Shown here piece after piece: positions 1 through 8,223 of a stretch of 54,498 nt of DNA. The position numbers and the translations under genes were made by a program. The stretch is taken from contig NZBD01000015.1 in the NCBI GenBank assembly GCA_002687735.1, positions 1 through 54,498 of the forward strand. The letters run 5' to 3'. Below the pieces are notes generated by a model that was given only the letters and a program-made list of their open reading frames with translations, was not told where the DNA came from and searched no databases. The stretch comes from Candidatus Iainarchaeum sp. Lineage in GTDB: Archaea > Iainarchaeota > Iainarchaeia > Iainarchaeales > Iainarchaeaceae. The number at the start of each line of letters is the position of its first letter. The first letter of the stretch is position 1.

Positions 1-65
1 CAAGAAATATCTATACAACCGCTAAAAAGCAGAAGCAAACCAATTGCAAAAATTATATTTTTCAT
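1..65 (-). CDS. Partial CDS: N-terminus of putative lipoprotein (MKNIIFAIGLLLLFSGCIDIS...), runs off the window edge
   Basis: Reverse-strand ATG at 65..63; hydrophobic signal peptide with lipobox-like LFSGC. Confidence 0.6.
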   Translation of the reverse strand, partial: MKNIIFAIGLLLLFSGCIDIS

Positions 66-232
66 TGTTTAAATAAAGGAAAATCTCATATAAAAACTTA
101 GCTAAAAACACTTCTCGCCTGGAAAAATGCTTTAATCTACAAAAGCCCCACTTCACTACATAAAAAGCAATTTATCTACAAGTCCCTGCACCTAAACAAT
201 TTTATATTCATTAAAATATACTATTTGCTTGT

Positions 233-1447
233 ATGGTTGAAAACAAACAAAGACTGATTGATGCTACAAAGCGACTTATTCATACTGGAACCTCAGAAGA
301 GGAAGCTATGAAAAGTATGACTGATATAGGTATAAATGAAAAAGAAGCAAAGGATATTATGGAGCAAGCAAAAGCCGACCCAAAGCATTCAGAGAATAAA
401 GTTGCAGAAAAAACTGCAGAAAAAAAGCCTCCTAGTGATGGTTTTTGGGACTCGCATGACCCTTTGAGTAAAAGAGAAAATAAAAGTGAAAAAAAAGCAT
501 CTGCAGACAATTTAAGAGGTGATTTTTGGGATTCTTCAGGCAAAAGTTTTTTCACACCGACAAAAAATGAAAAACCCGAAAAGAAGCAAGGATTTTCTAT
601 ATTAGGAAAAGGAGACATTCCTGATTTTGAGGGAGCTGAAGCCTCACTTAAACCCAGAAGCCCTGGACATTATGATTACAAAAAAACAGAATTCAGGGAA
701 ACCGTTCCTGTACTGGTTAGCGATTTTGACAAACTGATTGACAAAGGCGGATTAAAAAGAGGAGATACAATCCTAATTTCGGGGGGAGCAGGAACCGGAA
801 AAACAACTTTTGGAATGCAGTTTATTTATGAAGGTGCCAAGCTGAGAAAGGAAAAAGGAGTTTACTTAACTTTAGAGGAAACATCTGAAAAAATTAAGGA
901 AAATATGATGGAAAATTTTGGGTGGGATCTTGATGCATTAGAAAAGGAAGGATTGCTTGCGATAATTAAAATTGATCCTTTGACAATTGCCAGGGCTGTT
1001 GAGGCAACCTTAACAAAAGAAAGGGGAGGCCTTTACATTGAGTTTGAGAAGTTTGATTTGCCTTTCCAGTTTGATCTTCCTTTTAAGCCGGAAAGGGTTG
1101 TGGTTGATTCATTGTCTGCTTTATCAATTGCTTTTGTTGACAACCACCAAGGGTATAGGCAGTACTTGAGGCATTTGTTTGAAACTCTGGAAGGTTATGG
1201 TTCTGTAAATTTAGTTTTTGGCGAAACAGAACAACTGCCGAATGTTTACTCGCGGTTAGGTATTGAGGAATTCCTTGCGGATGCAGTTGTTGTTTTTTAT
1301 AATATTAAAATCCATAACAACAGAGAAACTGCTTTGGAAATTTTAAAATTAAGAAGCAGTGCGCATGCAAAAAAATTAGTGCCGTATAAAATTACGCCCC
1401 GCGGCTTTGAAATTTACATTGATCAGGAAATATTCAGGGAAGACTAA
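233..1447 (+). CDS. KaiC-family RecA-like ATPase with N-terminal UBA-like helical domain
   Basis: Walker A SGGAGTGKTTFGMQFIYEGA, KaiC-typical GVYLTLEE and Walker B VVVDSLSAL. Confidence 0.9.
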   Translation: MVENKQRLIDATKRLIHTGTSEEEAMKSMTDIGINEKEAKDIMEQAKADPKHSENKVAEKTAEKKPPSDGFWDSHDPLSKRENKSEKKASADNLRGDFWDSSGKSFFTPTKNEKPEKKQGFSILGKGDIPDFEGAEASLKPRSPGHYDYKKTEFRETVPVLVSDFDKLIDKGGLKRGDTILISGGAGTGKTTFGMQFIYEGAKLRKEKGVYLTLEETSEKIKENMMENFGWDLDALEKEGLLAIIKIDPLTIARAVEATLTKERGGLYIEFEKFDLPFQFDLPFKPERVVVDSLSALSIAFVDNHQGYRQYLRHLFETLEGYGSVNLVFGETEQLPNVYSRLGIEEFLADAVVVFYNIKIHNNRETALEILKLRSSAHAKKLVPYKITPRGFEIYIDQEIFRED

Positions 1448-1491
1448 GAAAAACAAAAGAAATAAATACTATTTTTCTTATATAACACAAT

Positions 1492-1704
1492 ATGAACTTT
1501 GATTACATTAAACCGAACATTTCAAGCATTTCAATTTCTTTAATACTCGTAATTATTGTTCATTTTGCTTCAAAAATTTTTGTTTGTGCTCCCGGCCCTT
1601 GCTTAGCCAATAGCATCTATAATAATTATCTTGTTTATGCTTTAGTATTTGTAATAATATATCTGATTATTAATTTGATTCAAATACGCAGAAAAAAAAA
1701 TTAA
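1492..1704 (+). CDS. Small two-TM hypothetical membrane protein
   Basis: ORF with two hydrophobic segments. Confidence 0.5.
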   Translation: MNFDYIKPNISSISISLILVIIVHFASKIFVCAPGPCLANSIYNNYLVYALVFVIIYLIINLIQIRRKKN

Positions 1705-1706
1705 AT

Positions 1707-2147
1707 TTATATATTTTCCATCTGGTTGGAAAGCTGTCTTACTTTGCTTATTCTGGTTTTGACGTTTTCCAGTTTCTTTCTCATTCTTCCTCGTTTAAGG
1801 GTTAATGAGTTTTCAACGGAACTAAGTTTTCTCAGCTGGTCTTTTAACTGAACTTCCTTGTTTTGAGTGGAAGTAATATCTCCAACAACCTCATCCAAGG
1901 TTCCTTCTACATCAGCTTTGGCTTCCCTAAGCTGATTGAGTTCCCTAGCAATATCCTTTAATGCTTCTCTTAAAACAGAATGATGCTCCTCATATCTTCC
2001 TGAAGCTTTTCTTACAGGTTTTTTAGCTGTTTTCCTTTTTGTTCTTCGGGTTGTTTTTTTCTTTCTAGCCGGCTTTTTTGCCCTTGCTTTTTTTACTGGC
2101 TTCTTGGCTCTTCGTACTGTTTTTTTCTTTTTAGGCATTAGATCCAT
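1707..2147 (-). CDS. Coiled-coil protein with highly basic Lys/Arg/Ala-rich N-terminal tail
   Basis: MPKKKKTVRRAKKPVKKARAKKPARKKKTTRRTKRKTAKK tail followed by heptad-like helix. Confidence 0.7.
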   Translation of the reverse strand: MDLMPKKKKTVRRAKKPVKKARAKKPARKKKTTRRTKRKTAKKPVRKASGRYEEHHSVLREALKDIARELNQLREAKADVEGTLDEVVGDITSTQNKEVQLKDQLRKLSSVENSLTLKRGRMRKKLENVKTRISKVRQLSNQMENI

Positions 2148-2197
2148 CTCAAAATTGTTCTAAAATATAAACTCTTTTTCCTTTTTAAACGTTTCTT

Positions 2198-4519
2198 TTA
2201 CGCTTTCAGCAATTTTTCCAACCTTGATTTTCCTTTTGTGTAGGATTCTTTACTTATTACTCCTGAATCATAAGCTTCATTCAATGCGTCAAGCTTTTTT
2301 TCGAACGAATTCATCTGAGCAGCATGCTTCAAACGCTTCGCTTCCCGCTTTATCCTTCTCTTGCCTTTTGTGTACTTATTTTTTGAAATAATTCCTTTTT
2401 TATAAGCTTTTGTTAAAACTCCTGTTTTGTTGTCAAGATTCTGAACTAATTTTTTGGTCATAACATTTTCAGGGTTGATTTTACTGACGTCTGTTTTATA
2501 GAAGTCGTTCATCATATGCTCTAAATCAATTTGTTTTTTGAAAATAGAAAGTTTCTCCTTGAGCGTTCTTTTTTCATCTTTTGATTTTTTCTCACGCATC
2601 TTTTTTGAAAGCCTTTCTTCCAATGAACCGATTTTCTTCTCAAGTTTGCTTATTTGATTTACTAAACGATTATCAACCGGTTTTGCTTTTTTCATTTCAA
2701 TCTTTTCTGAAAGGCTTTTTACTTTTACTTGTAAACTTGAAAGGTTTTCTATTTTGGTTATTTTTTCATTCAGTGCCTTCAGTGCTTTTTGAATTTCTTT
2801 ATTGGCTTGCTCGTCTTCACTTTTAATTTTCTTTTTCTGGGTTGAATCTATCTTTTTCTCTAATCGAGAAATTTCATTAATCAGGCTTTTATCAATTGTT
2901 TTTTCCGGTTTTTTTTCAAGTTTTTTGGAAATTCCCTTAACCTGTTCCTGAAGGTTTTTCAACTCGTCGATTTTGCTTATTTTACCTTTCAATTCATTAA
3001 GGGATTTTGTAACTTCCTTTGTGTTCTGCATTTCTTGAAGCCTTTGTTTAAGTCCGTCCATTTCTCTGGTAACTATTTTGTTCTGTTCATTCTGAACGCT
3101 TAAACCATTCCGGGAAAGTTTTGGAACAGAAAGTGTTTTTTTAATCTGCGTTGGCTGCAGCCTCATTGAAGACTGCTGATCCGGAAAACCCATTTCCCCA
3201 AGTTCAAATTCGGTTAAAGTATTAACGTGATCAACAAACATTCCAAGATCCTTTATTGATTCGCTCTTATAATCCCCTTCAAGAGCAGTGAAAAACGCAT
3301 CGATTCCCGATGCTTTTATTTTTCCGATTAGAGAATGGATAAATTTTGTTACTGTTGATTCTTTTTCATAAATCAAAAGCGTCGAAAGTGAATCAAAAAG
3401 CAGAGCATCTGCATTCTGAGTGTTCAAAGCCTGAGTGATTCCGAGGCTTAGCTCTATTAATGAATTAGGGCTGCTTACAAAAATAGTGTTTTTTTCCTTT
3501 GTTGTACTTTTATCAGAGGTAAGAGTTACTGCATCAACAAAAAAGAATTTTTCAGGTTTTAAATTAAGACTTTTTAAGTGCTGCATTAAACTTTTATAAA
3601 CCTCATTCAGGTTCACATAAATAATTTTTTTGTAAGAAGCCCCTGCTTTTATCAGCAAAGTGGACATTCCGCGTATGTATTCTTTATTTGGGATTATAAG
3701 AATTGTTACTTCGGAGGTTTTAATCTTTTTTATTGCTTTTTCCTGGGTCATTTCTTTTACTGCAGTTTCAATATTTTTTCCTTTTTCTACCTTTTTTTCC
3801 AAAACATCAAGCCCGCTGGAAAATGAAAAACTTGTAAGACCTTTAGGCGGGTTTGTCTTTTTTTCGAGTTTTTTTATTTCAGAATTAAGCACGGTTTCCT
3901 TTTTCGGCTCATCTTTATTAACTTCTTTCTTTTGAGCAGGTTCTTTTTTTACAGGGGATTTAACAATGGGTTTTTTATCTTGCTTTTTCGGCTGGTTTTT
4001 CTCAAGAGGGGAATCAGCGATTATTTCTTTCACTTTTACTTTTCCGCCTTTTTTGAGTTTTGGAATAAATGTTTTTTTCATTTTTGGGGAGATTTCTCTT
4101 TTACCCAAAAAACCTGAAAATAAACTTTTTTTTCCTGTTTTCGGCTCTTTTTCAAGTTCTTTTGTTTGTTCTTCAACCTGTTTAAACAAATTATCTTTCT
4201 CTGGAGAATCTTTCTTAAGAGGGATTTTGATTTTCTGTTTAGGAATTTTTCTCAGGAGATCTTGTTTTGATTCTACTTTTAACCCAGGGATTGGTTTTTT
4301 TATGAGCTCCGTTTTCTTTTGAGGCACTGATTTTGGCTCAGGTTTAGGGTTTGTTTTTGATGCTGTTGCTTCCTTAACCAGTGCAAGAGCCTCTTGTTTA
4401 GTTACTCCAAATTCCCCTAATGAGTCTAATATTTCTTTTTCCGGGGTTTTACTTTCGAGCAGCTTTTTTGTCGCAACTAAAATAGCTTGTTTTCTTTTAG
4501 CATCCATTTTCAAAACCAA
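2198..4519 (-). CDS. Pseudo-KaiC (RecA-fold without Walker A) plus long coiled coils and C-terminal SHOCT-like repeats
   Basis: N-terminal domain similar to the 233..1447 protein; core TILIIPNKEYIRGMSTLLIKAGA...ADALLFDSLSTLL lacks a GxxGxGKT motif; C-terminal repeats YKKGIISKNKYTKGKRR / YDSGVISKESYTKGKSR. Confidence 0.75.
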   Translation of the reverse strand: MVLKMDAKRKQAILVATKKLLESKTPEKEILDSLGEFGVTKQEALALVKEATASKTNPKPEPKSVPQKKTELIKKPIPGLKVESKQDLLRKIPKQKIKIPLKKDSPEKDNLFKQVEEQTKELEKEPKTGKKSLFSGFLGKREISPKMKKTFIPKLKKGGKVKVKEIIADSPLEKNQPKKQDKKPIVKSPVKKEPAQKKEVNKDEPKKETVLNSEIKKLEKKTNPPKGLTSFSFSSGLDVLEKKVEKGKNIETAVKEMTQEKAIKKIKTSEVTILIIPNKEYIRGMSTLLIKAGASYKKIIYVNLNEVYKSLMQHLKSLNLKPEKFFFVDAVTLTSDKSTTKEKNTIFVSSPNSLIELSLGITQALNTQNADALLFDSLSTLLIYEKESTVTKFIHSLIGKIKASGIDAFFTALEGDYKSESIKDLGMFVDHVNTLTEFELGEMGFPDQQSSMRLQPTQIKKTLSVPKLSRNGLSVQNEQNKIVTREMDGLKQRLQEMQNTKEVTKSLNELKGKISKIDELKNLQEQVKGISKKLEKKPEKTIDKSLINEISRLEKKIDSTQKKKIKSEDEQANKEIQKALKALNEKITKIENLSSLQVKVKSLSEKIEMKKAKPVDNRLVNQISKLEKKIGSLEERLSKKMREKKSKDEKRTLKEKLSIFKKQIDLEHMMNDFYKTDVSKINPENVMTKKLVQNLDNKTGVLTKAYKKGIISKNKYTKGKRRIKREAKRLKHAAQMNSFEKKLDALNEAYDSGVISKESYTKGKSRLEKLLKA

Positions 4520-4543
4520 TTGTTTTTCATTGTTTAAAATACT

Positions 4544-5764
4544 TTATTTTTCCTGTCGAATCTTATGCTCCATCTGTTTTATTTTCTCATCGAGTTCTAT
4601 TAATTTTGACTTGTATGTTGCCATGTTACTTTTGTAGCTTTTTGCCGGCATCACTGCTTTTTCAAAATACTCTCGCTGTAAATCCTTAATGAGTTCTGTT
4701 GTTTTTGCTTTTTCGTTTTTAAGTTTTAATAATTGCACCGAATAATTTATTTTAGTGTAAAATAATTTCGAAACAACTCCTAAAACAAGAACAACCACCA
4801 ATACAATTAACCCATAATTCTTTACCATACAGGTTGCTGAGCAGGTTACTATTAGTTCTATCTTGTGTTCTGATTCATTTCCGGCATTATCCTTCAGATA
4901 AATCCGATAAATTTGGTTTCCTGTTTCTTTTGGGGCATAAGCCAGAATAAGCTCTCCGTTAGAATTTATTTCAAAAGGGATTTTTTCCTGACCAACTCTT
5001 AGTTCAGCCACTTCAATATTTGTCTGTGTAAGACTTACTCCGTTTGAATATGTTACTTTCGCTTTTATTGGTATTTTGTCACTTTGTTCATATGTTTGGT
5101 TTACCGGCTCTATAATCTGAAAAATAAATGATGCAGGAAGGATTTCAATTTCCAAAAGTCTTTCCCCCCCATAAAGTTTACCATCATCTTCTTTTTGTGC
5201 AACAACAGTTAAACCCCATTTTTCTTCAGGAGCATTAAAAGGAACGCCGTAATTCACATCATAAATTCCGTTGCCCTCTGCTTTGAGGTATATTTTTCTT
5301 CCAAACACATCATACATTACAACCTGTGCATCATTCACAATTTCCCCCGAATCTGTCATTTCAATACTTATGAAAATTGTTTCTCCCCTTTTGAAAGCTA
5401 CTCCTGCAGGACTCAGAAAAGTTATTCTGTAAAATGCTGACTCAGGAATTGGTTTTACTATTACAATTATTTCTGTTTCATTTTCAGGAGTAAAAAGTTT
5501 TATTCTCCAGTTGCCACTTGGATCTAAAAAACTGGTTGGGTATTTGAAATCAAACTTTCCATCACTAAAACAATTAATTTGTTCATCAAAAATTTTTTTA
5601 TTGCCAAGCTCTGCACTTATTCTGTGCATATCCCCTAAATCACAGGAACCGGAAAGGATTATTTCACTTCCTTTTTCATAATTAGTCTGCCCAGATTTTA
5701 GGGTTAATGCGCTAGAAAAGCCAGCTAAAAATAAAACCGCCAAAATAATCATTATTTTTCTCAT
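4544..5764 (-). CDS. Secreted/membrane-anchored Ig-like surface protein with C-terminal TM and short cytoplasmic coiled tail
   Basis: Signal peptide, beta-rich ectodomain, C-terminal TM, LKLKNEKAKTTELIKDLQREYFEKAVMPAKSY tail; 4-nt overlap with upstream gene. Confidence 0.75.
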   Translation of the reverse strand: MRKIMIILAVLFLAGFSSALTLKSGQTNYEKGSEIILSGSCDLGDMHRISAELGNKKIFDEQINCFSDGKFDFKYPTSFLDPSGNWRIKLFTPENETEIIVIVKPIPESAFYRITFLSPAGVAFKRGETIFISIEMTDSGEIVNDAQVVMYDVFGRKIYLKAEGNGIYDVNYGVPFNAPEEKWGLTVVAQKEDDGKLYGGERLLEIEILPASFIFQIIEPVNQTYEQSDKIPIKAKVTYSNGVSLTQTNIEVAELRVGQEKIPFEINSNGELILAYAPKETGNQIYRIYLKDNAGNESEHKIELIVTCSATCMVKNYGLIVLVVVLVLGVVSKLFYTKINYSVQLLKLKNEKAKTTELIKDLQREYFEKAVMPAKSYKSNMATYKSKLIELDEKIKQMEHKIRQEK

Positions 5765-8223
5765 TTTTTTCCACCTTTCTTTTTCTTAATAGTCTGTAGT
5801 TCTTGCTCATATTTAAGCATTAATCCGTCATACTTAGACCTGGAAAGCAGCCCTGACTTGAAATAACGTTCCTGTATATTTATTATATTAGCCTTGATTT
5901 TTTTCTCTTTATTTTTTAACAATTCGGCTTTCTTATCAGATTTATAGTTCCTAATAACTAAAATTAAACCTATTAATATTGCTAAACCAACCACTAAAAT
6001 AATTAACCCGTATTCAGAAAAATAATAATTCAAAGAATAACCAGAAACACTTGCATTAAAAACCGCAGAACCGCTGTTCCCAAAATTATCCTGGGCATTT
6101 ATTGAAACATTAATTTCTTTTTCGTTTTCAACAACGTATTTTGCAACAAAAGAACCGTTATTTTTTTCTGTTTCAACCTTAACCCCATTGATCGTAACAG
6201 TCAGATCTGCTATTTCTGCATCAGCCCCGCTTTCAAATAGAACTTTAAATTCAAAATCTATTTGTTCCCCGATTGGGAAAAATTTTTTAGTCGGCTTTAT
6301 AATGTTCACAAAAAGATTCTCGGTTTTTACTTCCGATTCAAGAATTTTTTTGCCGATTAAGTCATTTACTTCCGCAATTATAATAACTCTTAGTGAGTTT
6401 CCACTAAAATTAGTTGGAAGATTATATTTCAAACTGTAAGAACCATCGTTTTCAGAAGTGAATTTTATTTCCTCACTTCCGATAAATGCTTTTACCACTG
6501 CAGTATCAGCTAAATCTTCTTCTTCCTTTACATTAACAGAAATGTTGATCTGTTCTCCTCTGGAATATTGTGTGTTTATGCCTTTTACAATTTCTATTTC
6601 TACTTGAGACAAAGATTCCGGATTCATGAATATTACACTTTTTTCTGCACGAGCAATATTTTCGGAATCGTCTTCAGCAACTATTCTTATAACCCATGTT
6701 CCTGTTGGATCTAAGGAAAGTGATTTATAAGAATAATTAAAATTTCCAAATTCATTAAGTTCCTGTTTAGTTTCAAAAATAATTTGACCGTCGTTTTCTG
6801 CGGTTATTGTTACTTCTGCATCTACTGGCGAAGATTTTTTGGAAACAGTTCCTGTTATTTCCAGTGAATCGGTAACAATGAATTCTTCCTGGTTAGTGTT
6901 CAGAATAGTTTCCAGCAAAGGAATTACATTCAGCTGCAAATATTTTTTTTGTGAACCAACACTGATTTCTATTGATTCAATCCCTTCTTCAGCAGGGGCT
7001 GTGAAACTGTTCCCGTATATTCCGTCATTAGGATTTTTGTCATTATGTTTTCCATCATCAAATAATTTAACGATTCCGAAAAATCCAGTGGCGGTTACAT
7101 TTTTTCCTGTACCTGCATTAACAAGGATATTGAATTCTTCTTCTAAGTTTAGATAATCCCCAAACTTTGGTTCAATAATTTCTATTGTATTTCCTGAACA
7201 GTCCTCGCTGCATGTTTCTCCTTGTTCACAAAAATCATTACCGCAACAATTTAATGAAACTGAAACTGTGCAGTTTGTTCCGACACATTCGTTTATTGTG
7301 CAAGATTCCTGGATTATTGTTCCTTCAAAGGGTTCGTTTACACAAGATGCAAAGCAGGTGTCAGCATACTGACAAATATCTTTAGTTTTTGGATTAGTAT
7401 CATTACAATCAGAATTTACAGAACAAAGAGGATTACAAATTATAGAACTGCATTCCGCTAGACAAGTGCCTGAATTTTTACAAACATCTATTGTGAGAGG
7501 GTTTTCATCAGCACAATCAAGGCCATTAATACAGGATGGTTCACATGCACTATAAGAACAAGAAGCGGAACATGCTCCAGGATTATTGCAAATGTCCCGG
7601 GTAAAAGGATCGTTATCATTACATGACAATCCATCTGTACATGCAATCGCTGTAAAATCACACTGATTCAGGAAAAGCAATGCAGTTGATGAAATTCCTA
7701 TTGCTTTGAAATTTTCACCTGACGGAGAGTTCCACTCGGATTTAGTTAATAAATCTCCTTCATCGAGAGTTATTTTTCCGTCTTCAGATTTTAAAACTAC
7801 TTTTAGCCTGCTTCCGGAAGCTAAAGTATATGCTTGTTCTAAATTGATCTCGGATTCATTTTTTCCTGACGCTATAGTTCCTGTTGTGATTAATTCATTT
7901 TTAATCGATTTAAAATTATACTCGTAAAGTTCCCAAGTAAGTGATTTTGATGCATCAATGTTATTTGCCCAGAAAGTTATGCTTGTATGAAGTTGTAATC
8001 CTCTTGGAAAAGAGCTTGTATACCACTTTCCTAAAATGCCTTCATCACCAGAATAAAAAACTGTTTTACTTGAGGATGCATTAGGAGGATTGGCAGTCAT
8101 AAAGTTACTTTGACTCCCTTCAAAAAGACTAGTGAAATCGTCTCCTCTTAACCAATAACCATTGCTTGCAGCTATTGAGACTGTAGAAAAAAGTATTATG
8201 AATAATATCCATGCAATTTTCAT
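5761..8223 (-). CDS. Large Cys-rich/Ig-like surface protein with C-terminal TM and cytoplasmic tail
   Basis: Signal peptide, C-x-D/N-rich Cys repeats, CGNDFCEQGETCSEDC, TM, IINIQERYFKSGLLSRSKYDGLM tail; 4-nt overlap with upstream gene. Confidence 0.75.
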   Translation of the reverse strand: MKIAWILFIILFSTVSIAASNGYWLRGDDFTSLFEGSQSNFMTANPPNASSSKTVFYSGDEGILGKWYTSSFPRGLQLHTSITFWANNIDASKSLTWELYEYNFKSIKNELITTGTIASGKNESEINLEQAYTLASGSRLKVVLKSEDGKITLDEGDLLTKSEWNSPSGENFKAIGISSTALLFLNQCDFTAIACTDGLSCNDNDPFTRDICNNPGACSASCSYSACEPSCINGLDCADENPLTIDVCKNSGTCLAECSSIICNPLCSVNSDCNDTNPKTKDICQYADTCFASCVNEPFEGTIIQESCTINECVGTNCTVSVSLNCCGNDFCEQGETCSEDCSGNTIEIIEPKFGDYLNLEEEFNILVNAGTGKNVTATGFFGIVKLFDDGKHNDKNPNDGIYGNSFTAPAEEGIESIEISVGSQKKYLQLNVIPLLETILNTNQEEFIVTDSLEITGTVSKKSSPVDAEVTITAENDGQIIFETKQELNEFGNFNYSYKSLSLDPTGTWVIRIVAEDDSENIARAEKSVIFMNPESLSQVEIEIVKGINTQYSRGEQINISVNVKEEEDLADTAVVKAFIGSEEIKFTSENDGSYSLKYNLPTNFSGNSLRVIIIAEVNDLIGKKILESEVKTENLFVNIIKPTKKFFPIGEQIDFEFKVLFESGADAEIADLTVTINGVKVETEKNNGSFVAKYVVENEKEINVSINAQDNFGNSGSAVFNASVSGYSLNYYFSEYGLIILVVGLAILIGLILVIRNYKSDKKAELLKNKEKKIKANIINIQERYFKSGLLSRSKYDGLMLKYEQELQTIKKKKGGKK

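Noticed and set aside
280-618. Reverse-strand ORF antisense to the KaiC gene
   Set aside because: Low-complexity F/S-rich translation typical of antisense to a K/E-rich coding region.
3660-4322. Several forward ORFs antisense to the pseudo-KaiC gene
   Set aside because: Phe/Ser-rich shadow ORFs of a Lys/Glu-rich gene; no start signals or motifs.
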